A stretch of 64,000 bases of DNA from Amycolatopsis sp. NBRC 101858 (GTDB lineage: Bacteria > Actinomycetota > Actinomycetes > Mycobacteriales > Pseudonocardiaceae). Numbering within the stretch: position 1 is the first letter of the stretch; the number at the start of each line of letters is the position of its first letter. The stretch is from NCBI RefSeq assembly GCF_030269325.1, contig NZ_BSTD01000001.1:2434681-2498680 (forward strand), given 5' to 3'. Shown in pieces: positions 9,393-18,543 of this stretch. A program made the position numbers and the translations under genes. The notes beneath the pieces were generated by a model. That model saw only the letters and a program-made list of their open reading frames with translations. It was not told the origin of the DNA and did not search any database.

Positions 9393-12300
9393 GTGGGTAT
9401 GGAGATGCCCGACGCGGTCAAGTGGCTGCTGCCGATCGTCGTCGGGGAGAGCTGGCCGGAAGGCGACGAGACCAAGCTGCGCGCCCTTCGCGACGCTTGG
9501 CACACGGCGTCTTCGGCGATCGCCCCGGCTTCGGAGGCGGGTAACCAGGCGGCGTCCGGCATCCGCGACAACTGGACCGGCGACGGCGCCGACGCGTTCG
9601 TCGAGCAGTGGAAGAAGTTCGTCGAGGGCGACGAGGCGTACTTCAAGCAGCTGGCCGACGCGACGAAGGCCCTCGGGGACTCGTGCGACCAGACGGCGCT
9701 GGACGTCGAGTACACGAAGTACATGATCATCATCTCGCTGATCGTGCTGGCGGCCCAGATCGCGGCGATGATCGCGGCGGCGGCGGTGACGTTCGGCGGT
9801 TCGACGGCGGGCATCGCGCCGGCCCAGGTCGCGACGCGGATGACCGTGCAGATGCTGTTCCGGCAGCTGCTCGAGAAGCTGGCGCAGCAGGGGTTCAAGC
9901 AGGTCGCGAAGGAGCTGCTGGAGAAGCTGCTCAAGCAGGGTCTCAAGAAGATCGGCATGGAGATCCTCAAGAACGAGGCCATCAACCTGGGGATGGACGC
10001 GGGCATCCAGGGTCTCCAGATGGCGAAGGGCGACCGCCAGAACTGGGACTGGTCGAAGACCTCGGACGCGGCGATCTCGGGCGCGGTCGGCGGAGTGGTC
10101 GGCGCGGCTTCGGGGTCCATCGGGCGCGGGGCCACCGAGGGGCTTTCGCATTCTGCCGGTGGTCAGGTCGCGGACGCGGCCATGCGGGCCGGGGCTCGCG
10201 GGGCGGTCGAGGGGGTTGCGCAGACCGTCGGGCAGGCGGCGGTTACCGGGGATTTGGGGTCGCTGACGCCGGAGCAGTTGCTGACCGGGGCTTCGAGCGG
10301 GGCGGTCGGGGGCGCCGTCGGGGGTGCGAAGGAGCAGCTGCACTCGGTTCACGAGGCGAACATTCCGCGGGATGCGGGTGGGGCTGGTTCGTCTTCGGAG
10401 TCTGGTTCGCGGAGTGAGCCTGAGTCGCGGGGGGAGGGGTCTTCGCGGGAGCCGTCGTCCGAGCCTGAGTCGCGGAGCGAGCCTGAGTCTCGGGGCGAGG
10501 AACCTTCGCCCGAACCGGAGTCGCGCGGTGAGGAACCGCGGTACGAGGGGGCGTCCGAGACCCGCAGCGAACCCGAGCGCGCGGGCAGTGGACCGGAACG
10601 CCAGTCCGTCGAGCCGCGGCAGACGGCGGACGTGCCCCAGCAGTCCGACGGGCCGCGTCCGAGTGCCGACCACGTCCAGCAGTCCGAGGTAAGGGCGGCG
10701 GCCGACAGCCCGGCGCCCCAGCAGCAGGCCGAAGCCCGGGCGGCGGATGGTCCGGCACCTCAGCAACAGTCCCCGGCCCCGGCCCCGCCGAGCCAACCGG
10801 TGGGCGGAGGAGCGCCTTCGACGGGTGGGGTGCCGCCGTCATCGGGTGGGTCGGCTAACTCGGCGCCGTCACCAGGTGGTTCGTTTTCGGGCGGTTCGGC
10901 ACCACAGTCCGGTGGTTCGGCACCGCAGCCGGCGTCGTCGCACGGGGGGATGCCGAGTTCGGCGGGAGCACCGTCGAACGGCGGCTACGGCATGGCCCCA
11001 CCGGAGCCCGGACGCCAGACCGGCGGCCGCCCCCAAGACAACGTCGGAGCGGCCGGCTTCACGGGCGGCACGAACCAGCCATTCGCGGCCGATGGGGGGA
11101 CGGCGCCGTTCCAGCACGGACCGTCGCCACAACAGGGCCCGCCCCAGGGCGGATTCACACCGCCCCCACCGGCCGGAATGCCGAACGCGGGCGGCAGTCC
11201 AGGACGTGCGGGAGGCCCAGCACCCCAGGGCCCGCACGGCGGTCAGCCACCACACGACCAGCAGCGCCGGATGCCACCGCAAGACCCGCGCCGGATGCCG
11301 CCGGGCCAGCCGATGCGCGGGCAACCGGGGGCGCCGCCGGGTGGGCGGCCGCCGCAGGGCGGTCCGCCACCGCACAGCGGGCAACCGCACGGCGGCCAGG
11401 CTCAGGGCGGGCAGCCGCAGGGCGGCCAGGCCCCACACGGTGGGCACCCGCACGGCGGACAGCCTCAGGGAGGGCCGGCGTCCCACGGCGGGCAGCAGGG
11501 CGGGCAAGTCCCGCACGGTGGGCACCCGCAGGGTGGCCAGCCGCACGGCGGACAAGCGCAAGGTGGCCAGGCATCGCCTGGTGGCCAGCGGCCGCCGGGA
11601 GGTCAAGCGCCGTTGGGTGGGCAGCTGCCGCACAGCGGACAGCCGCCACAGGGGTTGCCGCCGCACGGTGGGCAGTCGCATCGTGGTGGGCAGCCGCCGC
11701 AAGGTGGGCAACTGCCACACGGTGGGCAGTCGCCGCAGGGGTCGCCGCCGCACAGTGGACAGTCGCCGCAAGGTGGGTCGCCGCAGCACGGTGGACCGGT
11801 GCCACACGGTGGGCAGCCTCCGCACACCTCGCATCGTGGGCAGCCGCCTCAGGGTGGGCTGTCTCCGAACGATCCGCGACGGATGCCGCCGCGGCCGCCG
11901 GTGGGGCCGCAGGGTGGTCCGGCGCATGCGGGGATGCCTGGTGGGCAGCGTCCCGCGGGGTACCCGAACCAGCCGCGCGGGCCGCAGGGGCCGGGACCCC
12001 ATCCCGGCGGACGGCCGCCGATGCCGCCACCGCCGGGTGGCCGGCCGCCGCACGATCCGCGGGTGGGTCCACCGCGGCCGATGGGACCGCCGCAGGTTCC
12101 GCCGCCGCGGTTCGGTCCGCCGCAGGAGCACCTGCCGCGCGCCTTCGAGCAGCCGCGGACGCCGGAGCCGAACGAGCACGCCCCGGTCCAGGAGCGGCCC
12201 GCGGACGGTCAGCCCCAGAACCGGCCGACAGAGCAAACGCCCAGGAACAGGCCGGCAGCCGAGCTACCGGTCGACCCCGACGCGCCCGCTGCCGAACAGC

Positions 12301-15300
12301 CCGCGACGCACGAACAGCCGACCGAGCACGCGCCCGCAAGCGAGCGGCAGACGCCCGCCGTGGAGCGGCCGAGCAGGCAGGACGCGGCCGCTGCCGAACG
12401 ACCGGTTGACCAGGCAGCGACGCACGAACGGCCGACGGAACCGGCCGGCGAGCATGGGCGCACGGTGGAGCAGACGCCGGTGGCCGAGCGGCCGGTCGAG
12501 CAGGATGCGCACCCGACCCGGCAACCGGACGCCGCCGGGCAGGCGCCCACCGCGGAGCGGTCAGCCGAACAGCAGGCGCCCACCGCAGAGCGGCAAGACG
12601 TGTCCGTCGCGGAACGGCCGGGTGAGCAGCACGGGACTGCTGCCGAGCCGCACGAACAGCAAGGCGAACAAGCCGCCGAGCCGGACAGCTCCACCCACGG
12701 CGAAGAAGGCGCGCCGGCGGTTGGTGAGCATGAGCCGTACGGGCAGGTTCCCGATGAGCCCTACCTCGCCGACCCTGCCTTCCGGACCCAGGATCCGACC
12801 GGGATCGCTCGGATCGAAGACACCTTCATGGACTCCGGGCGGCAAAGCCCGTCCACCGGCGAGTGGCGGCACGAACAGGTCCACCGCGAGGCGCTCGCCA
12901 AGCGGGACGAGTTCCACCCCGGCATGTCCGACGACGGTGCCTTCGCCGTGCACGCCTACACGCGGCACGAGATGGTCGGCCCGCTCAACCGGGCCCTCCG
13001 GCTCGGCGGTCCCGAGCTCGTCGACCTCGCGCCGCAAGCCGGGGCGCTCGTCTCCGGGCTCAACGAGCTGCCTCCGCACGTCGGCACCGTCTCGCGGCGG
13101 GTCGACTTCCACGGTGATCCCTCGCGGCTCCAGGCCTTCCTCGGACGGTTCCACGAGGGCGCGCACATCACCGAACCCTCCTTCCTCAGCTCGTCGAAGG
13201 TCGACGCGGAGCATCCGCGCAGCACCTTCGCCGGTGAGGTCGAGATGCGGATCGAGTCCAAGACCGGCCGCGACGTCGAGGCCATGGCCAGCATCGGGCG
13301 CGAACGCGAGGTGCTCTTCAAGGCCGGGTCGCAGTTCGAGATCACCGGGGTCGAGATGGGCCCCGGCCACCCTCAGCACCCCGACTTCGAGAACCGCCCC
13401 GGCGCCCGGGACCAGCCGCAGTGGGTCGTGCACGCCGAAGAGATCGCGCCCGGCGATCCTCGGTACCGCACCGACTCCCACGAGGCGATCGAGGAGCGGC
13501 GGGCCCAGGAACGCGCCGATGAGGAACGCTTCGAGCGGGAGCAGGCCGCGAAGGACGAGCAGTTCTACGCCGAGTACCCGCACCTCAAGCCGTCCGGTGA
13601 CCTGTTCAAGCTGCTCGGTGGGGACGACGACGCGCCGCCGCCCGTCGAAAGGCGTCCGCCGGCCACGAACGCGCCCGAAGGCGGCTGGTCGCAGCTGGCC
13701 GAACCGCTGACGCCCGGTGGGACGCCCGTGCTCCACGCCGGGTCCGTCGAGACTCCGCAGCAGCACGCGCGGCTCGTGCGCGACGCCGTTCCCGAACTCG
13801 CTGCGATCAACACCCGCAACCACTACAGCCCGGGCGAGCACGGTTTCCGGACCAACGCCGCCGAGTCGATGACCGCCTTCGACCGGCGGATGAACGGTGA
13901 GGACGTCGTCGCCGGGCCCGCTCGCGGGGAAAGCCTCAGCGGGCCGTGGAGCGGCCGCGACAGCTTCGACGACGTAGCGCGCGACCTGGGCGAACGTCCC
14001 GTCGGCGCGCGGTCGGCCGTCGCCTTCGAGCACGGCGGGCACGAACAGCTGGTCGCCGCCGTGCACACCGAGCACGGGGTCCTCTTCGCCGATCCCGTCA
14101 CCGGACGGCTCGCCGAGCTGCCGCACGACGCCACCGGGATCCGCGAACTGCCCTTCGGCCAGCACGAAAGCATCACCGACCGGCTCAACCCCACGCCCGA
14201 ACGGCTGCCGCACGACGAGGGCTACCTCTTCGACGACGACCACCGCGGGACCCCGGCCGACCACGAGAGCATCCGCCGGGCGGTCGGCGACGAGCGCATC
14301 CACCAGGACATCCACGACCGCGCGCTCGCCCGCCGCGACGCCGCCGGGATGGCCATGACCGACGACGGCGCCGTCGCGGTGCACGGCTACACCCGCGGCG
14401 AGTACGCCTACGACGTCAACGAGGCCCTGCGCCGCGGCCCCGGCCACCCCGGCTTCGACCTCGCCCAGGCGAACGCCCGTGCCATCACCGACGGCCTCAA
14501 CCAGGTCCCGCGCACGTCCGGCGAGACCATCCGCGCCTTCGACGTCAGTGGCGACCCGCGGCTGGCCGAGCTCGTCGCCGGGCCGTACAACCCCGGTGAC
14601 GTGGTCGTCGAGCCGTCGTTCTCCAGCGCGTCCATCAAGACCGACGAGTTCTCGACCAGCAAGTTCGGCGACGACGTCGAGCTGCACGTCCGCTCGGACA
14701 ACCTCCGGGACATCTCGAAGCTCGCCGAGAACCCGTCCGAGCGCGAATCGCTGTCGCCGCCCGGCACGCAGCTGCTGGTGCACGAGCGACGCCTGGAGCT
14801 CACGCCCGAGGGCCGCCGGAAGTGGGTCATCGAGGCCGAGGAGATCGGCCCCGGCCACCCGCGCTACCTCGACCCCGAGGCCGCGCAGCAGAAGATGGCC
14901 GAGCGCCGCGCCGAGAACGAGCACAACGCGGCCGAGTTCGAACGCCGCAAGCAGGCCGCGCTGATGGAGCGCCTCGGCGGCTTCGGCGAGCCCGAGCACG
15001 TCTCCACGCCGGAGCACCCGCAGGTCAGCGACGTCCTCGACACGCACGAAACGCCCGTCGAGCCGACCCTCCAGCCCGACTACGGACACCTGGCGCGGGC
15101 GACGAACCCGCCGTTCGAACCCGCCATCCACGCCGGCGCCGCGACGCCGGCGGAGCGCGCGGCCTACGTCCAGGACCGGCACCCGCACCTGCGCGAGGTC
15201 AACCCGGGCTTCCACCAGCCGGGCGCGCTGGAAAACGGGTACATGTCGAACTGCACGCGTGCGCCCGAGGCGTACATGGACCGGCTGCGCGGCGGGGACA

Positions 15301-16697
15301 TGACGGCCGAGCCGATCCTCTTCCACGAGATGGGCACCCGCGGCACGCTCGAGCACCTCGAGGGCCGGTTCGGCGAGACGTTCTCCGAGCGCGGCAGCTA
15401 CGACGACGTCATCCGCGAGGTGCGGGACCGGCCGCTCGACCACCACGCCGTGGTCGCGGTGAAGTACGAGGGCCCGAACGGCGTCGAGTACGGGCACGTC
15501 GCGATGGTCGTGCACACCCGCGACGGCGTCGCGTTCATCGACCCGCAGTCCGGCGACCTCATGCACCTGCCGCAGCCGCCGAAGGGCATCAAGCTGATGC
15601 ACGTCGGCACGCCGGACGAGGTCCACATCCAGCCCGAGCACGCCGAGACGACGGACCACGGCGGCTACGGCAGCGCCCCGCAGTCCCGGCTCGACGAGCT
15701 CCTCGCCCAGCCCCGGATTGCCGAAGCGCTCGACGGCGCGACGAACGACCTGATCGTCAAGGACCACGAAGGCAACCCGCAGAACCTCGGGCCGATCGGC
15801 GAGTTCGTCCGGACGCGGCTGGCGGAGCACCCCGAGTTCGTGGACCTGCTCCACGATCCGGCCAACGAGTTCCTGACGCGCTCGCTGCTCCGCAAGCCGG
15901 AGACGATGGCCAGCCTGCTGCTGCACGACGAGGCCATCCCGATCCTCGCCGACGCCGTGCACGAGGTGCACCACCCGGACCCGGACGCCGAGCCGGTGGG
16001 CCCGGACGCGGACCCGACCCCGCTCACGCACGACCAGCACGAGGTCGCCGGCCGGGTCACCGAAGAAGCCGGAGAGCACCCGCCGAAGGACCGCCGGCAA
16101 GCCCCGTTCGACCCGGCCATGCGGGGAGACGAGGCTTACACGCGGGAGTACCTCGGGCACCGCTACGAGGAGGCAGCGCGCGCCCAGGCGGTCTTGGAAC
16201 GGACCTTGCCGCCGCTGGCCGCGGAGACCAACGGGACCCCGGGGTTCCGGCCCGGTCCCAAGTCGCTCGGCCGGGCCATGGACAAGATCGCCGACTACGG
16301 CGGCGATGCCTCCAGGCTGATCGACCTGGCCGGGGCGATGATCCAGTTCGAGCGGGTACAGGACGCGTACGCGGCGCTCGAACGCGTTGCCGCGCACCCC
16401 GAGCTGGACATCGTGAAGTTCGAGGACCGGTTCGCGAACCCCGCCGAGGCCGGTTACCGCGATCTGCAGATGAGCGTGCGCATCGACGGGCACGTCGCCG
16501 AACTGCGGCTGCACGTCAAGGCCCTCGATGACGTTTCGGCGTACGAGCACTCGCTCTACGAGGTTCGGCGCGACCTCAAGGCACTCAGGAAGGCCGAAGG
16601 GCGGCCCCATTTCACGACCGAGGAACAGGCCCTGATCGACGGGCTGATCAAGCGCGAACGCGAGCTGTTCTGGAACGCGCTGCAGGGGAGTCTCTAA
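9393..16697 (+). CDS. Giant polymorphic toxin: WXG-like N-terminus, two ART + papain-like pairs, RelA/SpoT-like C-terminus
   Basis: 2434 residues. Residues 1-100: WXG100-like helical domain (NWTGDGADAF turn). About 108-137: strongly hydrophobic segment. About 330-1130: low-complexity Ser/Glu, then Gly/Gln/Pro/His repeats, then Glu/Pro-rich linker. About 1140-1365: ADP-ribosyltransferase-like domain 1 (R1191, SFLSSS 1263-1268, E1304-x-E1306). About 1425-1600: papain-like domain 1, with TNAA where catalytic Cys is expected (A1489), H1550 kept. About 1620-1826: ART-like domain 2 (R1668, SFSSAS 1742-1747, E1783-x-E1785). About 1890-2070: papain-like domain 2 with C1954, H2035, D2050. About 2250-2434: RelA/SpoT-like domain (D2311 in DLAG, KFEDRF, GYRDLQ at 2354, E2370). 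Domain names rest on motifs I read by eye. GTG 9393 has AAGGGG 8 nt upstream. The next gene overlaps by 1 nt. Confidence 0.85.
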   Translation: MGMEMPDAVKWLLPIVVGESWPEGDETKLRALRDAWHTASSAIAPASEAGNQAASGIRDNWTGDGADAFVEQWKKFVEGDEAYFKQLADATKALGDSCDQTALDVEYTKYMIIISLIVLAAQIAAMIAAAAVTFGGSTAGIAPAQVATRMTVQMLFRQLLEKLAQQGFKQVAKELLEKLLKQGLKKIGMEILKNEAINLGMDAGIQGLQMAKGDRQNWDWSKTSDAAISGAVGGVVGAASGSIGRGATEGLSHSAGGQVADAAMRAGARGAVEGVAQTVGQAAVTGDLGSLTPEQLLTGASSGAVGGAVGGAKEQLHSVHEANIPRDAGGAGSSSESGSRSEPESRGEGSSREPSSEPESRSEPESRGEEPSPEPESRGEEPRYEGASETRSEPERAGSGPERQSVEPRQTADVPQQSDGPRPSADHVQQSEVRAAADSPAPQQQAEARAADGPAPQQQSPAPAPPSQPVGGGAPSTGGVPPSSGGSANSAPSPGGSFSGGSAPQSGGSAPQPASSHGGMPSSAGAPSNGGYGMAPPEPGRQTGGRPQDNVGAAGFTGGTNQPFAADGGTAPFQHGPSPQQGPPQGGFTPPPPAGMPNAGGSPGRAGGPAPQGPHGGQPPHDQQRRMPPQDPRRMPPGQPMRGQPGAPPGGRPPQGGPPPHSGQPHGGQAQGGQPQGGQAPHGGHPHGGQPQGGPASHGGQQGGQVPHGGHPQGGQPHGGQAQGGQASPGGQRPPGGQAPLGGQLPHSGQPPQGLPPHGGQSHRGGQPPQGGQLPHGGQSPQGSPPHSGQSPQGGSPQHGGPVPHGGQPPHTSHRGQPPQGGLSPNDPRRMPPRPPVGPQGGPAHAGMPGGQRPAGYPNQPRGPQGPGPHPGGRPPMPPPPGGRPPHDPRVGPPRPMGPPQVPPPRFGPPQEHLPRAFEQPRTPEPNEHAPVQERPADGQPQNRPTEQTPRNRPAAELPVDPDAPAAEQPATHEQPTEHAPASERQTPAVERPSRQDAAAAERPVDQAATHERPTEPAGEHGRTVEQTPVAERPVEQDAHPTRQPDAAGQAPTAERSAEQQAPTAERQDVSVAERPGEQHGTAAEPHEQQGEQAAEPDSSTHGEEGAPAVGEHEPYGQVPDEPYLADPAFRTQDPTGIARIEDTFMDSGRQSPSTGEWRHEQVHREALAKRDEFHPGMSDDGAFAVHAYTRHEMVGPLNRALRLGGPELVDLAPQAGALVSGLNELPPHVGTVSRRVDFHGDPSRLQAFLGRFHEGAHITEPSFLSSSKVDAEHPRSTFAGEVEMRIESKTGRDVEAMASIGREREVLFKAGSQFEITGVEMGPGHPQHPDFENRPGARDQPQWVVHAEEIAPGDPRYRTDSHEAIEERRAQERADEERFEREQAAKDEQFYAEYPHLKPSGDLFKLLGGDDDAPPPVERRPPATNAPEGGWSQLAEPLTPGGTPVLHAGSVETPQQHARLVRDAVPELAAINTRNHYSPGEHGFRTNAAESMTAFDRRMNGEDVVAGPARGESLSGPWSGRDSFDDVARDLGERPVGARSAVAFEHGGHEQLVAAVHTEHGVLFADPVTGRLAELPHDATGIRELPFGQHESITDRLNPTPERLPHDEGYLFDDDHRGTPADHESIRRAVGDERIHQDIHDRALARRDAAGMAMTDDGAVAVHGYTRGEYAYDVNEALRRGPGHPGFDLAQANARAITDGLNQVPRTSGETIRAFDVSGDPRLAELVAGPYNPGDVVVEPSFSSASIKTDEFSTSKFGDDVELHVRSDNLRDISKLAENPSERESLSPPGTQLLVHERRLELTPEGRRKWVIEAEEIGPGHPRYLDPEAAQQKMAERRAENEHNAAEFERRKQAALMERLGGFGEPEHVSTPEHPQVSDVLDTHETPVEPTLQPDYGHLARATNPPFEPAIHAGAATPAERAAYVQDRHPHLREVNPGFHQPGALENGYMSNCTRAPEAYMDRLRGGDMTAEPILFHEMGTRGTLEHLEGRFGETFSERGSYDDVIREVRDRPLDHHAVVAVKYEGPNGVEYGHVAMVVHTRDGVAFIDPQSGDLMHLPQPPKGIKLMHVGTPDEVHIQPEHAETTDHGGYGSAPQSRLDELLAQPRIAEALDGATNDLIVKDHEGNPQNLGPIGEFVRTRLAEHPEFVDLLHDPANEFLTRSLLRKPETMASLLLHDEAIPILADAVHEVHHPDPDAEPVGPDADPTPLTHDQHEVAGRVTEEAGEHPPKDRRQAPFDPAMRGDEAYTREYLGHRYEEAARAQAVLERTLPPLAAETNGTPGFRPGPKSLGRAMDKIADYGGDASRLIDLAGAMIQFERVQDAYAALERVAAHPELDIVKFEDRFANPAEAGYRDLQMSVRIDGHVAELRLHVKALDDVSAYEHSLYEVRRDLKALRKAEGRPHFTTEEQALIDGLIKRERELFWNALQGSL
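11385..11880 (+). repeat. GGQ-type tandem coding repeat in the giant toxin
   Basis: Imperfect 12- to 24-nt units encoding variants of GGQPHGGQAQ, roughly 40 units of G-G-Q/H/P. A low-complexity, presumably disordered linker between the export domain and the toxin modules. Prone to copy-number change and to assembly error. Confidence 0.85.
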
Positions 16698-17131
16698 TGG
16701 TTCAGACGCCGTCCTACTTCGAGTACTACGACCACACCTACGTGGTCGACAGCACGCCCGACGGCGGGCTCACCGGTCGCATCCTGAACTGGCAGACCGG
16801 CGCGTTCGAAGAGAAGCCGGACCACGTCCCGGACGTGCTCCTCGGGCACGAAGCCGAGATCGTGAAGCTCACCTGGGAGCGGTTCGTGCGCCGGACCGAG
16901 GAGGAGCGGCACAACTACCTCCGCGGTGACGGGCCGATCTTCGCGCTCTACCAGACCATCGACGCGATCTGGGCCGCCACCGAAGAGGAGCACCGCAAGA
17001 TCACCAAGGAGGAACGCGCCTTGATCGAATCGCTGTACCGGCGCACCTTCAAGATGTGGGAGGACGAGTTCGCCCGCCGCGACGCCGGCGAGGCTCCGAC
17101 CTTCACCTTCACCTCGGTGTTCGCGAAATGA
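16697..17131 (+). CDS. Unrecognised 144-aa protein, candidate immunity protein
   Basis: I do not recognise a family. The protein is acidic, mixed alpha/beta at the start (aromatic-rich SYFEYYDHTYVVD, with ILNWQTGAFEEKPDHV) and helical after residue 50 (long E/R-rich helices). It has no signal peptide or membrane segment. It overlaps the end of the toxin gene by 1 nt and the next gene by 4 nt (ATGA). A small gene coupled directly to the 3' end of a polymorphic toxin is, in known systems, usually the cognate immunity gene for the C-terminal toxin domain; here that would be the RelA/SpoT-like domain. That assignment is by position only. Confidence 0.7.
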   Translation: MVQTPSYFEYYDHTYVVDSTPDGGLTGRILNWQTGAFEEKPDHVPDVLLGHEAEIVKLTWERFVRRTEEERHNYLRGDGPIFALYQTIDAIWAATEEEHRKITKEERALIESLYRRTFKMWEDEFARRDAGEAPTFTFTSVFAK

Positions 17132-18543
17132 TTCACGTGGAACATCGACTTTCGCCCGAAGAGCAGCGCACTGTGCTGGTGCAGCTGGGAAAGCTCGTCC
17201 GCGAGCTCCGGACCGACGCCGCCGGGCCGGCCGCCGTCGACTTCCGGCAGGTCGGGACGCACGCGGAACTCCAGGGCCACAACGCGACGACGTCCGACGC
17301 CATCGCCGAGCTGTTCACCCGACTGCGCAAGGGGATGTACACCGAGGACCGCGGCACCTGGCTGCAGGCGCGGTTCACGCTCACCCCGGACGGCACCTTC
17401 GACTTCGACTTCGCGCTCGACGACGATCCGGTGTGGACGGACGCGCCGCCCTCGGCCGCCTACCCGGAGGAGCTCGCCGCGTTCCCGCGCGCCGACGAGC
17501 ACATCCCCGACTGGTGGCGGCTGCGCGCCCAGCTGCCGTTGGGGGTGGTGTTCCGGCACGCCGACGCCGGCGGCCCGGACGTCGAGCGGCCGCCGCTGAC
17601 CGACACCGAGGTGCCGCTCGTGCTGCAGTACCTCGAACGCGAGGCCGTCGTCCACGAAGACGGCGACGAGCGCTTCCACACCGACGGCGCGTGGATCTGG
17701 CCGTCGTCAGTGGCCGACCTGCTGGCCGAGCAGGGCATCCCGCCCGAGCCGGACCTGGTCGCGCACATCCGCCGGCAGCACTTCCAGCCGCCGTACGTCG
17801 AGCCGCTGGTGCGCCGGACCGCCGAGGCCGACCTGCGGGGCGAGCCGCGGCCGAAGCCGAGCCGCGCGGACGTCAAGAAGACGAGCGGGGACGTCGCCGC
17901 GGAGCTGGAGACCACGCCCGACCCCCAGCTCGGCGACGAGGAACTGCTGATCGTGCTGGTCCAGCGGCTCGGCGAGCACGGCGTCTGGCCGGAGGCCTAC
18001 CGCGTCGGCGACCGGGCCGGCGGCACGTGGTGCCTCAACTTCACTCCCGAGGGCTGGGAAGTCGCCGCCTACGCCGGCGGGGAGCCCCGCGAGCCGAAGT
18101 ACTTCGCGCGGCTCGAAGACGCCGCCCAGCAGCTGCTCGGGGCGTTGCTGCTGCACCCCGCCCGGATGACCGCCGGGCACGAAACCCCGCTCGAAACCGC
18201 CAAGGAGCTCGACGACTGGCCGGTCCACCCGGCTCCGGGTGAGCCTCCCCTCACCCTGCTCCGCAACAAGCGCATCACCCGGCTGGTGGCGGGTACGGTC
18301 GTTCTGCGCTTCGGCGAGGAACCCGGCAACCTCGTGCACCACGGCGAGGTACGGTTCGCCACGACGTCGCTGCCGCTGGAACGTGAGCGGGAACGGCGGA
18401 GCTACCGGCTGAGACGCCCTCTGCACGTGATCACCGGCATCACGGTTCCGTGGGCGAACCTGCCGGGTGGTGCGGTGGCCTTCGTGCTGCCGAAGACGAT
18501 CGCCGAGCACGAGTCCGACGGAAGCCTGGAGAGGATCGAGTAG
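17128..18543 (+). CDS. TNT-domain protein 1 (YezG/DUF600-like N-terminus, NAD-glycohydrolase-type fold)
   Basis: 471 residues. N-terminal about 15-100 resembles YezG/DUF600-type immunity proteins (MYTEDRGTWLQARFTL then DFDFALDDDP). A middle part with FHTDGAWIWPSSV is shared with the paralogue at 23673. The C-terminal 100 residues resemble the tuberculosis necrotizing toxin (TNT) domain: VLRFGEEPGN, then ITVPWANLPGGAVAF. In active TNT, a Gln near the GGGTQ end is important for NAD hydrolysis; here the position reads GGAVA, so activity is doubtful. ATG 17128 overlaps the previous stop by 4 nt; the start codon region also carries a parS-like word. Confidence 0.75.
   Translation: MIHVEHRLSPEEQRTVLVQLGKLVRELRTDAAGPAAVDFRQVGTHAELQGHNATTSDAIAELFTRLRKGMYTEDRGTWLQARFTLTPDGTFDFDFALDDDPVWTDAPPSAAYPEELAAFPRADEHIPDWWRLRAQLPLGVVFRHADAGGPDVERPPLTDTEVPLVLQYLEREAVVHEDGDERFHTDGAWIWPSSVADLLAEQGIPPEPDLVAHIRRQHFQPPYVEPLVRRTAEADLRGEPRPKPSRADVKKTSGDVAAELETTPDPQLGDEELLIVLVQRLGEHGVWPEAYRVGDRAGGTWCLNFTPEGWEVAAYAGGEPREPKYFARLEDAAQQLLGALLLHPARMTAGHETPLETAKELDDWPVHPAPGEPPLTLLRNKRITRLVAGTVVLRFGEEPGNLVHHGEVRFATTSLPLERERERRSYRLRRPLHVITGITVPWANLPGGAVAFVLPKTIAEHESDGSLERIE
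17129..17144. promoter_or_regulatory. parS-like site at the start of the TNT gene
   Basis: TGATTCACGTGGAACA differs at one base from TGTTTCACGTGGAACA, a parS form. It lies about 29 kb from the main parS group at 46.5-47.8 kb and inside coding sequence (codons 1-6). ParB binding is plausible, as distal parS copies around oriC are common in actinobacteria, but untested. Confidence 0.55.

Noticed and set aside
11385-11880. GGQ repeats resemble a repeat array such as CRISPR
   Set aside because: The units are degenerate, in frame, and give a continuous Gly/Gln/Pro protein; there are no unique spacers.
12561-16610. 1349-residue open frame antisense to the giant toxin
   Set aside because: Low-complexity shadow; the plus strand shows recognisable ART, papain-like and RelA/SpoT motifs.
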